From: DASXZH01 sp963829965 | Lineage (GTDB): Bacteria > Armatimonadota > Fimbriimonadia > Fimbriimonadales > Fimbriimonadaceae | Direction: 5' to 3' | NCBI GenBank assembly: GCA_963829965.1 | Contig: CAWHLK010000023.1 | Location: 186,001 to 250,000 of the forward strand | DNA length: 64,000 nucleotides | Shown here: positions 8,697 through 21,825 of the stretch, piece after piece | Layout: every line of letters begins with the position of its first letter | Numbering within the stretch: position 1 is the stretch's first letter | The notes under the pieces: model-generated | What the model was told of the DNA's origin: nothing | Database searches by the model: none | The model's input: the letters and a program-made list of their open reading frames with translations, nothing else | Made by a program: the position numbers and the translations under genes

Positions 8697-11600
8697 ATGA
8701 GGCGCTTGGTCGTCATTGGATTGCTCTTGTTCATTGGTCTTGTAAGGGGTGCTTTCGCAACCGATTACGAACTCACCATAGACTCTTCTACACCATCTCT
8801 CCTAAAGGCTAAGAGCCTGACCGTATACGAACAGTTTGGTCTTATAAAGCCCGGAAGACCGAGTTGTCAGTATTGTGGAGGGGCCTCTTCCTGTGCCGAG
8901 CATGGGTTGTAAGGTTTTCCCTGGTGTCGGCGAAAAGTCCGTTGTTATCAATGCAGCTGGGACCTTGGCTGGCTTTCCCGGCGAAATTCGGGTGGGAAGC
9001 GGCGATCCTGGAAGCAAAGGGGTTACTGCAGCTTTGCTTGTCCATGTGGTTCCACCACCTCCAACCCGTAAATCGGTGATTATCACCAAGGTGGGCGGCT
9101 TCTTTGAAACCTACCCTTTTGTTTGGTTCATTATAGGCGGCGGCCTTCTGTTTGCCCTGGGAGTCGCTTATCTGCGTTTGGTCAGGCAGCCGGCCGGCAC
9201 CGTGCCCATCTATGGCAAACGTGTCTACGAAGAGAACATTCGAGACGTCAAAGCGCGTCTGGAGCAGATTCTGGCCACCCAAGAAGAACTGGTGAAGAAG
9301 CCGCCGGTGTTGCGATTCTATCGACAGCAGATAGATGGCTTTGACAAGCGCTTGAACCGCTTGGAAAGTCTCGCTACCTCGAGCCAGAACTCGTTGACCG
9401 AGCAAATTCCGGCATTACGGATTTGCGCAAAGGCGTTGAGGGACTTGGCAGCCAGGCGAACTCTTCCAAGCAGGCGCTCGAAGGCTTGCTCTCCTCGGTT
9501 GAGGGTAAAGCTGAGGAGCATCGTCGCACAACCGAGGCATTCAGGGCAGAAACCAAGGCTCAGACGGCCAATCTCGAGTTACTAGCTCAATCACTCGCCA
9601 AACGGCTTGAAGAACAGGCGCAAACAAGCGAGGCGCAATCAAAGGCCCTTGGCTCCGAAGTAGCGAAACTGCAACAGCACCTGGCGGAAGCAAATCGACA
9701 GATCAGCGATCTGAAGGCCGAATTGAACAAGGCCGAAGCCGAAACGGCCGGACGGGTCCAGAAGCTCGGAGAAAGGCTCGAAACCCTTGTTCCCGGCGTG
9801 GTAAGCGCCATTGGCGAGCAGGTTAAGTCCATCGGCTCAAGCCTGGAAGCCGCTCAGAAGCAAAGTCTTGGCGCAAGCCAGCATGTTGCCGCTGGGCTGG
9901 AAGGCATTTCCGGCAAGATCGATTCGCTGTCCGGTTTGTCGGAAGGCGTGTCCAGTTTGAACGTAGAGATCGCTGCCCTTGAGGCGCGCATTGATGCGCT
10001 CGGAGGCTCGATCACCGATTCCGCTAGCAAGACTGAGGAGTTCCGGAAAGAGCTCTTCCAAGCGGTGTCTTCCGAATCTGCCCAGGTCTCTCAGGCACGC
10101 GAATTGTTATCCACGCTCGAAGCGAGTGTCGCCGGTCTTCGTGAAGAGGCTGCAAGGTCGCAAGTCGCGGCCGAGGCGAATGGCGCTGCCCTAAAAGGCT
10201 TGTCCGGACAGGTCGAGAAGATGACCGGCGGAGTCGCGACCCGAGAACAGGTGGACTCCTTGAAGGACGTCCCGAACTCGGTCGCGAAACTTGAACAGTC
10301 GCTTAGCGGCGCACTAGTCAAGTTCTCGGAGGCTGGCCTGTCCAAAGACGACCTTAAGGCGATGCTTACCGCACATCAGAAGCTCAGCGCTCTGCCCGAA
10401 GAGCTGAGCCAGATGCTGCAAAAGAGCCTGGAGCAAAAACTCGCAGGTCTCGTCGCCCAATCGCTAACGGCTAAGAAGGGCTCCGAGTCCAAAGACGGAG
10501 CCGACCAAAACTCGACCGTTCTGGGTGAAGTCGCCAAACAGCTTCTGGCTGAAATCGAGCACCAAAAGAGCTTGGAGTTGGCGTTTGCCAACCTTCGCTC
10601 CAACCTTGAAGGAGTTCCTGATTCGATCGCACGGCTGGAACAGAAGCTGGAATCGTCTTCCGCGGAGCCTCAAGGGCTTTCGCCGGCGGAATACGAAGCC
10701 TCCATAGCCGAAATCAAGGTCAAACTTGCGGCGATCCCCGACGCAGTGACAAAACTTGCCGATCGTGTCGAAGAGATTGCTGCGTCCAACGGACAAGCCA
10801 TGCCGGCTCTAGTTGCCAACCCGGAGATTCCCGAGCGCTTGGACAAACTTGACAAAAGTTCTCATCTGTTTCCGCCCAATGGGAGCAGGCTAACAAGAGG
10901 CTCGATGAGACTCTCCACGCGGTTGCCGGTTTGGCCCAACAGCAGGCCGTTGCGCTAGAACAGGCAGCCCGAGAGCCGAGGGTAGAAGTTGCTTCGAAGC
11001 TTGATGTCGTGTCTCAAGCGGCGCCCCCGTCGTCGTTGAAGTGCCCGAGCCCGTGGTTGCGGCATCCTCCGAACCTGTCGTTGAAGAGCTGCCGGCCGTT
11101 GCGGCTCAGCCTGTTGTCCCCGAAGATCCGGTTGAAGAAAGCGAGCCTGTGCACTTGGTGCTTGAAGAGAACGAGCCTGTCATCGAAGCCGAACTTGAAC
11201 CTGTACAGACAGTGGCCCTGGAGCAAGAAGAGGAAGAAGTTGTAGAGGAAACGCCAGCCGAACCTGACTCGGAACCGGAGGTTGAGGAATTTGAGTTAGA
11301 ACCCGTTGATCATTCCCCGGCACTCTTTAGGTCCACTCGACTTCTTGCCGAGGAGTGGGCGTTCGCGGGCGGCATCAAGGGCAATTGGCAAGCGTCGTCT
11401 TCTCGAAGCCTCAAGCCGCATCCTGACCCTGCGTTGGCGATCCGGCCTATGACGCCGACGGAAACTCCCGGAATCGAATACGAAATCGGAGCAATGCTTT
11501 ACACCGGCAAGCGCGTTGTGTATGCCCACGGCGATTCGATCCGTGCCTTCTGGCCCGGAGAGTCTGAGCGATCGTTGCTCTTGTCTCACGCGGTGCCAGA

Positions 11601-12474
11601 TGAGCTATGGCGGCTCTTAATGCTGAAAGAAACATTGTTCTGCGTTCAGGAGAACCGAGTCGAGACCATCGATCTTGGCAACTGGACACGGGCCGCCGCC
11701 TTTACCGGGACTTATACAAATCAGTGCGCGACCAATGAACTATGGGCAGGAATCCGAAAGGGCAAGCCGTCTCCGATTCTTGAGTTTCGCGACCCGTCAG
11801 GAGAATTGGTTGGCGAGCCTATTCCCTTGCCGCCCACCTTCAATGCAAACGTCTTCATGGTTTCGGATGGAGAAGTAATCTTCGTCGCGGGAGAGCACGG
11901 CGAGGTCCTCAAAGTTTCGCCTGAGGCCGGCGCGCCATTCTGCAAGACTTTAGAGGGAACTCTGGCCCACTTTGCAATGACCTCCCACGGCCCTGTTGCC
12001 TTGAGCGTTTGCGAGGACGGCATCCTCATCACGAAATTCGATGAAGTCGGAAAGGCCGTCCACACGACGAAGACCAAGGCCAGCGAGATCTCTGGGAATG
12101 TCGCTGTTCTGGGAAACGAACTGTTCTTCTTTGATGCCGGTGCGGGCGTCCTTTGCGCATGGGATTTGCCCTCTATGAAAGAGCTTGAGGCGATGGACCT
12201 GAAGGGAGTGGAGCGTGTGCGTCGAATGATTGCTTTAGAAGCGGGCTCCGTTCGCTCGCTTCTGATCGCGGGATGCGACTCTGCGGGCAAGCTTGGCTCT
12301 GTTTTCCTCTTGAATCCGGAAACCGATGCTCATCTTACGCTCTGCTCAACCAACCAGCCAAATGTGGAAGCAATCTTCGCGGACGGCTGTCCGGTCGTTG
12401 CTACCAGCAGCTCGTACCAAAACATCATTCGCGTGTTCCAGCCCTACGTTGCAGCCAAATCAAAGGCGGCTTAG
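8697..12474 (+). CDS. Very long membrane-anchored coiled-coil protein with C-terminal beta-propeller (four frameshifts)
   Basis: Homology-free reading across frames gives one protein of ~1260 residues. Order: signal-like segment (RRLVVIGLLLFIGLVRGAFA); ~110-residue extracytoplasmic beta domain; transmembrane helix (FVWFIIGGGLLFALGVAYL); ~550 residues of predominantly coiled coil rich in Leu/Glu/Gln/Lys heptads; a Val/Pro/Glu-rich acidic linker of ~90 residues; and a ~370-residue propeller-like domain of WD/PQQ-type blades. Apparent indels are an extra C near 8851, a missing A near 9405, a missing base near 10860 and a missing C in the C-run at 11024-11028. If the topology is as drawn, coil and propeller are cytoplasmic. 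Function unknown; a scaffold or envelope-spanning organiser is possible. ATG 8697 is preceded by AGGA; ATG 8673 is an alternative. Confidence 0.7.
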
Positions 12475-12558
12475 CGGCTGTCCCCCAATATCGCTTCACA
12501 CACCTTCCAGCGAGTGAACGCATGAATAGGTGTTCTTGCAAATAGAAGGGGAAATACA

Positions 12559-12894
12559 ATGGTTAAAAGTTACGCTAAGGGATGTTTAGCCGCCTTGGGC
12601 GCGGCCATGGTAATCGCAGGTTGTGCTCCTCAGCCGCCGGAAGTGATCCAATCTCGCCCCGTTGTTATCCATGATCGCACGGTTTCCGCCCCCGCGCCGA
12701 ATGTCTCCATTCATGTTCCTGCGCCGCCGCCGATCACCAAGACCGAGGAGCACTCCACGACCACAACCACGACAACTCCGGTCCCTGACGACAACATGGA
12801 TGGAGGTCGCCATGGCGACGGCGACAATAACGGACCGGACAATGCAGCCACCCAGAGCGATAGTAGCACCACAACCACAACTACGGGAGGTTAG
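12559..12894 (+). CDS. Small Thr/Pro-rich lipoprotein
   Basis: 111 residues. Positive N-terminus, hydrophobic stretch and lipobox VIAGC with Cys22 as the lipidated residue, then a low-complexity Pro/Thr/Asp-rich tail with two runs of six to seven Thr. No folded domain is evident, so it is probably an extended surface or periplasmic tether. AAGGGG lies 9 bases before the ATG. It follows the coiled-coil/propeller gene by 84 bases on the same strand. Confidence 0.75.
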   Translation: MVKSYAKGCLAALGAAMVIAGCAPQPPEVIQSRPVVIHDRTVSAPAPNVSIHVPAPPPITKTEEHSTTTTTTTPVPDDNMDGGRHGDGDNNGPDNAATQSDSSTTTTTTGG

Positions 12895-13021
12895 GGCTGC
12901 CCCTCCGTTACCCGACGAACCGAATGCTTAAGCTTTATTAAGAATAAACTCAGGTTTATCGGTGCAAAATGGGAACAAGGACGGACGAATCTCGTCCATC
13001 CGGTTTAGGGGAAATGTACAT

Positions 13022-13264
13022 ATGAAATCGTTTCGACGGGCCGATTCGTTGGTCTTCGCAACTCTGATCCTTTTGACACTGGCGCGGCCGGCGCACGGCT
13101 ATGTGGACGGCGGAACCGCCACCATGCTTTGGCAGATGGCGATTGCCGGCTTTCTGGGTTTCGTGTTTATCGTCAAAAAGTCTTGGTGGTCGATAGTGGC
13201 AGCCGGTAAGCGTGTTTTCGGTAAGCGCACCGCGTCAGGGGATGAATCAAATAGCGGCCAGTAG
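13022..13264 (+). CDS. Small membrane protein of the YVDxGT family, first gene of an envelope cluster
   Basis: 80 residues when started at ATG 13022, which has an AGGGGA site 9 bases upstream; the frame is open further upstream but without a ribosome site. A signal-like segment ends in AHG. It is followed by YVDGGTATMLWQMAIAGFLG, a variant of the Y-x-D-P-G-T-G-S-M-L-L-Q motif seen in short bacterial membrane proteins, one transmembrane helix and a basic cytoplasmic tail. Such proteins often sit beside a NoeA-like methyltransferase and a sulfatase-fold membrane enzyme, as here. No activity is known; it may be an assembly partner of those enzymes. Confidence 0.7.
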   Translation: MKSFRRADSLVFATLILLTLARPAHGYVDGGTATMLWQMAIAGFLGFVFIVKKSWWSIVAAGKRVFGKRTASGDESNSGQ

Positions 13265-13270
13265 GCAGTA

Positions 13271-14650
13271 ATGCAATCTGGCAGGTTAGCTTCTTCCTTT
13301 CGCGACCCAAGCGGATTTGTGTTTAGCGATGGCGGGGTGTTCTACCGCCAGGTTAATCGTTGCTACGAGAGAGCATTCGGCGCCCTTGAATCCAGCGGCC
13401 TTTACGATGAGTTAGCCGCCGCCGGGCTCCTCGTCCGGCACGAGGTGATGCCCGTTGCCGGGAAGCGCACGGAACAGGCCGTTGCCATCATCCGTCCTGA
13501 GCAGATCCCCTTTATTTCGTACCCCTACGAGTGGTGCTTCAGCGAATACAAAGATGCCGCGATTCTCACGCTGGACATTCAAGCCCGGGCAATCGCCCGC
13601 GGCATGTCGCTGAAAGACGCGAGCGCTTACAATGTCCAGTTTCTTGAAGGCAAACCGATTTTTATCGACACTCTGTCCTTCGACATCTATGAAGAAGGCC
13701 GCCCGTGGATCGGTTATCGACAGTTTTGCCAACACTTTCTTGCACCGCTGGCCTTGATGGCTCATGTGGACCCGCTGGCGGGCAAAATGATGAGCCTCTT
13801 CATGGATGGCATCCCACTGCCGATCGCTTCCAGAATGCTTCCGTTCAGGACCACGCTCAACCTTGGTTTGAAGCTTCATCTTCATCTGCACGCAAAGGCG
13901 CAAGCCAACGCGGGTGATGCCAAGCCTATAAAGGGGAGCATGAGTAAAACCGCTTTGCTCGGGCTGATCGATAACCTTCGGAGCACCGTGTCCGGCCTCA
14001 AATACGAGCCTACGGGAACGGTTTGGGCCAACTATACGAACGAAACGAACTACAGCCGGGACGCCCACGATCAGAAACGCCGGCTCGTCTCCGAACTGAT
14101 CGACGCGGTTCTTCCCAAGCCGGAAGAACTATGGGATCTCGGCGCCAATACCGGCGAATACAGCCGAATCGCGGCGGACAAAGAGATTCGGACAATCGCA
14201 TGGGATATGGACCCCGCCGCAGTCGAACAATGCTATCTGTCCCTGAAAAACAAACCGACCGGCTATTTGCTCCCCCTGGTTCAGGACTTATCCAATCCGA
14301 GTCCCAGTCTTGGCTGGGCCCATGGTGAACGAGACTCCTTGGAAAAGAGGGGACGAGCCGGGGTGGTGATGGCTCTCGCTCTCATACATCATCTCGCGAT
14401 TGGCAATAACGTGCCCCTTGGCGATGTGGCCGCGTTTTTTGCGTCGTTGGGCGACTGGCTGTTGATCGAATTTGTTCCTAAGGAGGATTCCCAAACTCAG
14501 AGGCTGCTTCAAGCGAAAGAAGACGTTTTCTCCGACTACAGCCAGGAATCCTTTGAGCTGGCCTTTTCCGATTGGTTTGAACTGGTTCGGAAAGAGCCCA
14601 TTTCCGGAACTTTGCGCACCCTCTATCTCTACCGCGAGCGTTCGAGATGA
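13271..14650 (+). CDS. NoeA-like SAM-dependent methyltransferase
   Basis: 459 residues. The N-terminal ~250 residues carry the block SSFRDPSGFVFSDGG and RQVNRCYERAF typical of nodulation NoeA-related proteins, with a conserved kinase-like element YNVQFLEGKPIFIDTLSFD. The C-terminal ~200 residues are a Rossmann methyltransferase: SAM motif I WDLGANTGEYSRIAA, acidic strand AWDMD, LIHHLAIGNNV and a LLIEFVPKEDSQ strand. It probably modifies an envelope glycan or its precursor. It starts 6 bases after the small membrane protein gene, and its TGA overlaps the next ATG, so the three genes form one translationally coupled unit. Confidence 0.83.
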   Translation: MQSGRLASSFRDPSGFVFSDGGVFYRQVNRCYERAFGALESSGLYDELAAAGLLVRHEVMPVAGKRTEQAVAIIRPEQIPFISYPYEWCFSEYKDAAILTLDIQARAIARGMSLKDASAYNVQFLEGKPIFIDTLSFDIYEEGRPWIGYRQFCQHFLAPLALMAHVDPLAGKMMSLFMDGIPLPIASRMLPFRTTLNLGLKLHLHLHAKAQANAGDAKPIKGSMSKTALLGLIDNLRSTVSGLKYEPTGTVWANYTNETNYSRDAHDQKRRLVSELIDAVLPKPEELWDLGANTGEYSRIAADKEIRTIAWDMDPAAVEQCYLSLKNKPTGYLLPLVQDLSNPSPSLGWAHGERDSLEKRGRAGVVMALALIHHLAIGNNVPLGDVAAFFASLGDWLLIEFVPKEDSQTQRLLQAKEDVFSDYSQESFELAFSDWFELVRKEPISGTLRTLYLYRERSR

Positions 14651-16219
14651 AAAAACCTATTCCGTTCCACCCGATCTGTTTTGCGCTCTTTCCGATTCTT
14701 TACCTTTATTCGCGGAATCTAGCGCTTTTCCCTTGGTCCGATCTTATACGCCCCTCGCTTATAGCGATCTTAGGCGTTGCGGCCATCTTCGGATTGGCTT
14801 GGCTCCTCGTCCGGAACGTTCACAGGGCGGCGGCCGTGGCTTCTTTAGCTGCAATCGAGTTCTTCACCTTTGATCTGGCTTACATTGGCGTACGGTCGTT
14901 CTTGCCCCACTGGATCTTTCCCGATGTGGGGGTGTTTCTCAACGCTTGGATATTTGTTTCCCTAGGCTTGCTGGTCGTGGCCGGCTGGAAATGGAGATGG
15001 AACGGGGCCGGGACTACCGGTTTTATGAACGTAGCAGGTGCGGTCCTGGTGATCCTTCCGACCTGCACGATCCTCTTTGGGCTCTACAGGATTCATAGTC
15101 AACTCGCCTCCCTGGAAGTTCCGGCTGCGGTCACCGGAAAGGCAACCAACGGAGCGTCGCAACCGGACATTTATTACATCATCCTCGACGGCTACGGGCG
15201 TGAGGACGCGATCCAGAAATACTTCGGCTTTTCCAACCATCCGTTTATCAGCGCTCTAAGACAACGCGGGTTTTACGTTGCGGATCAGAGCCGCTCTAAC
15301 TATTGCCAAACCGAGCTTTCGTTGGCCTCCTCCCTAAACGAAGATTTCATCTCCAATTTGGTAAAGGTGTATTCGCCAGATACGAATATTGCACGGGCGC
15401 CGCTGGACAAGCTATTGGACGGTAGCAAGGTGGCGGCGGATCTGAAATCGCGTGGGTACGAATATGTGGCGATAACCTCCGGCTTTCCCGGTGTTCGACC
15501 ATCTTCGTCGGACATCCTCATCAGTGGCCCACCAACGTATTCGCTATTCGAATCATCGCTGTTGAATGCCACTCCGTTCCAGGCCCCCACTGGCGTGGAT
15601 TCCATGTATGACGCGAGGCGAGTGCACCTCGTCGCCGCTCTAGACAATCTGCTGCACATGGAGCCTCGGGGGCCACGACCGCGTTTCGTTTTCGCCCACG
15701 TGCTGGCGCCCCATCCTCCATTTGTCATCACCGCAGACGGCAAATCCACACGCCCGAAAAGCATGCCGTTCGGTTACTGGGACGCAAGCGCATTTTTCGA
15801 TGTGGGTGGAACGCACAAGATGTATCACGATGGCTACCTGGGGCAGCTCCAGTACGTTAACGGAAGGATTCTAGGGATCGTGGACAAGCTCATGAAAGAG
15901 ACTCCACGCCCGATCATCATCATTCAGGGCGACCACGGGTCGCGCCAATATTTGGACCAGGTATCCGTCGCGAAAAGCGACGTTCGAGAAGCGTTCCGCA
16001 ATCTCAACGCCTACCTTGTCCCGGATGCAATGCGGGCCCAACTGTATCCAGGTATCACCCCCGTGAATTCCTTCCGAGTCTTGTTCGATTCCCTTTATGG
16101 CGAAAAGCTCCCCCTCCTGCCGGATACAAGCTACTTCACTGCCTGGGCAACTCCCTATGTTGCGATCGATGTGACCAAAAAAGTGCTCTTGCCGCTCGAC
16201 GGCAAACGTCTCACCGCGA

Positions 16220-18854
<2,635 letters not shown>

Positions 18855-18858
<4 letters not shown>

Positions 18859-19481
18859 AGAAGGTTAGACTTTACCGTGGGATGAGGCTTGGAAACAAAC
18901 TTGAGGGCATGGCCATCCACGAACCGCCACGGAATCTCTTCCCCTTTTCCTGCGGCCAGCCCGACTCGCGGACCACACAGAATCTTCGGGGGCGGATCGC
19001 CGGGCTCGAGCCTTAATGATGAGCGGGCATCCAACAGGTCAGAGCCGTAATCCTTGCCATCGATCTCAAAAGCGGCGGCTAGTTTGCCGGGGCCGGATAG
19101 AAGGTCCCAATCATACTTTGCCTTTGGTCTAAGTTCGCGGAACTCGTCCAGACCCTCAACCGGCTCGGCTGCACGGACCAGCACGGCCGCAGCGGCGCCT
19201 TCGGGATGGGCGACTATATTCAGCATCCAATGGCAGCCGTAGTTGAAATAAACGTAGCAAAGCCCGGGGCGGCCAAACATCACCCGGTTTCGTGGGGTAG
19301 GGCCTCGGTAGGCGTGAGAACCGGGGTCGCCTTCCGCCCGATAGGCTTCGGTCTCAACAATGCGCGCTTTACGATTGCCGCGTATCAGGAAAACGCCGAG
19401 CAGAAGTTGGGCCGCTTCCACGACATCGGTTTCCAGCGCCGCCCGGAGTTCTGAAACGCTTTTAATCCGCTCGTCAACCAT
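18855..19481 (-). CDS. mpg: 3-methyladenine DNA glycosylase (AAG/MPG family)
   Basis: 208 residues, family-typical length. It removes alkylated purines in base-excision repair. Conserved elements: VEAAQLLLGVFLIR, catalytic-base segment RIVETEAYRAEGDPGSHAYRG, TPRNRVMFGRPGLCYVYFNYG with the intercalating Tyr region, CHWMLNIV, and LLSGPGKLAAAFEID. No signal peptide. It lies 2 bases downstream of the LuxR-PAS regulator stop and overlaps the glycosidase start, so repair and glycoside genes share a transcript. Confidence 0.93.
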
Positions 19482-19483
19482 GC

Positions 19484-21567
19484 CTAGAGACAGGTCGCGC
19501 GCTTCGCAGGCTCGTGCTCGCGTACGATTACAATTCCGCCGATTACCTCATTCGCTTCGTTTCGAACCGGGCGGTAGGAGGCGTTGTAGAGATCGACCGA
19601 TCCGTTGCCGACGACTCGATAAGGCTTGCCTTGGCTTTCCAACGACTCGCCCTTCAGGGTACGCCGGGAATTGCTCGTCTTCCCCAACTTCGATAAGGAA
19701 GGGGAAAATGTTGAACGCGTTATGGCCTAGCACTTCCAGCCGAGGCAACCCCGACATTTCCTCCATAGTCTTGTTCCATGCCGTGATATTGCAATCCCGG
19801 TCGAAGCATACAATGCCCTCCGGGCTCGACTCGATTACCCCTTGGGCGAAGTGGAACATGTTGAGGAGGTCTTCTTCCGATCGCTTTCTTTCCAGGATTT
19901 CTTGTTGGAGGCGAATGTTCATTTCCTCCAAATTCGATGGTGCGGGTGCGGACCCTGCGCTCAAGTGCTTCGTTGACCGCCTTGAGATCGGCGTGAACAT
20001 TAGCCAGTTCTTTCGCCAAGCGAAGCTCTTCGGCTTCCGCGATCTTTCTTTTCATAAACTGGCCGATTTGGTAACCGATAACGCCAAGGCCGTCGAGAAA
20101 CTCTTTATCGCCAGGCTTCGCTCGGACGCTGAAAACTTCCACAACGCCGAGAACCTCATCTTCGCCGATCACCGGGAACGCGAACGCCGTTTTCAGCCTC
20201 GCTTTCGCGCTGGCGCTTGCTCTCTTGAAACCAGAGATTTGGAAGTTGTTCTCCCAATGGGGCTCGCGGTTCGCCCAAACCTTACCGGGGAATTGCTCGT
20301 CGCGGACAAAGGTCAACTCCTTGCTTGCTTTTGCAAAGGCATCCATCCCGGGAGTCGGCTCGAAATACTGGGCTTCGCAAGTTAAGGTCTGTTTGTCTGG
20401 GGAAACGAGCCACACGGCGGCGTATTCGCAAACCAGGCTCTCGCAAAGGTTCTTAAGGATCACTTGAAACGCGTCGCTCAAGCTATCGGCCTCCGCGAGG
20501 GCCCTTGCCACCGCGCTCTTGGCGGCGAGACGCCGCTCACTGAGTTGTCGTCCAGTGACATCTCTGAAGTTCAGCAGCACTTCCACCGATCCCGAGTCGC
20601 CGATAAGGCTTCGGCCTCTGCCCTCGAGACATCGATGGATGCCCTTCGCGTCGGTGATCCAGTAGCTTGCCTCAATGCTGCGATCGGGCTTCGCAACGAT
20701 ATGTTTGAAATCCTTTAGAATTCGGCCGAGATCTTCTCTGTCAATGTATCGAAAGGCGTTGGTTCCGACCAACTCCTGTGGCTCCAAACCCAAGATGCTT
20801 TTGACCGAGGGACTGGCGTAGAGGATGTTGCCGTTTTTGTCCACAAGGGAGATTGCATCGGTGCTGTTTTCGATGACCGAGCGATATCTGCGCTCGCTGG
20901 CTCGAAGCTGGCGGGCCACCTCGGCACGGTCCGTGATGTCATTTGCGAATCCGCCCACGGCGTAGACGTTGTCCTCGGTGTCGATCAACGGAAACTTGAT
21001 ACACAGGAAATGCCGCTCGCCGTTCTGTCCTTGGAGAGTCATCTCTCCTTCCACCGGCTCACGGGTTTCCAGCACCGCTTGGTCTTGTTCCTGATATTTC
21101 GAGCCCATTTCCGCCCCGAATAAATCGTGATCCCGGCTCCCAAGGATGATTTCTCTGTCCCTACCCACCAACTCCTGAAAGACGCTGTTCACCATCGTGT
21201 ACCGCCCATAGCGGTCCTTCACGAACACCGCGACCGGTGTGTTGTCGATAATTGCCTGCAGCTTGCTTTGGCTGTCCGCAAGCTCTCGTTCCACCTCAGC
21301 GCGACGCACGATTTCGGCAATGAGTTGGAGGTTTTCGGACTCCCTCGCAGTGAGCGTTTCTTCGGCGTTGCGCTGCAGCGCGAGTGTTACCAGTTCCGCC
21401 CGGTTCCCACCGCCGAATTTCTTCCTTAAGCGGCTCCAGTAAGTGTGGATCGTTGCAATGCTCAGCCCAAGTTCAATCGCAATTTGCTTGTCGGCCAATC
21501 CTTTGCTTGCCAAAAGAATGACCTGCTCTTGGCGTGCTGAAAAGCTGTCGGAATCAGTCTTGGACAT
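19484..21567 (-). CDS. LuxR-type HTH regulator with PAS-PAS-GAF-PAS sensory array (two frameshifts)
   Basis: ~693 residues after joining three frames. Residues ~8-68 are a LuxR/GerE HTH (FSARQEQVILLASKGLADKQ, then IAIELGLSIATIHTYWSRLR). It is followed by a PAS domain (~103-225), a second PAS (~228-345), a GAF domain (~350-510), a short coiled coil and a third PAS with the core SSPEGIVCFDRD. There is no histidine kinase, HATPase or receiver domain. Extra bases near 19931 (A-run on the plus strand) and 19667 (G-run) break the frame; removal gives TIELEEMNIRLQQ and DEQFRRTLKGE. LuxR HTH is usually C-terminal, so its N-terminal place is unusual. Probably a one-component cytoplasmic sensor binding small molecules or haem/flavin. 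First gene of the operon with mpg. Confidence 0.78.
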
Positions 21568-21674
21568 GGGTTAGTGTATGGCTCTCCTTTTACAGCGCGC
21601 CCGTTTAGCCTAATTTAAAAGTACGCGTAGCCTACATCATGCGTTCTGATCGGCTATTTAATTATTCACCAGGT

Positions 21675-21692
21675 GTCGCTATATTTAGCGAC
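21675..21692. promoter_or_regulatory. Perfect 7+7 inverted repeat, candidate operator
   Basis: GTCGCTA-TATT-TAGCGAC, two perfect 7-base arms around 4 bases, 108 bases upstream of the LuxR-PAS gene start. Its 18-base length fits a LuxR-type dimer site. It is not followed by a T-run in either direction, so a terminator is less likely. Confidence 0.4.
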
Positions 21693-21825
21693 TTTGCCAG
21701 ACCCCAATTCAACACTACAATGATTGTGGGAGATTCGAGGGGCTCTAAGGGGAGAGCACTCGCAAGGGGTCCCGGCCGTATTCAGGAGAGCGGATACACT
21801 TTTGGTCGGGACTCTTGATTTTTTC

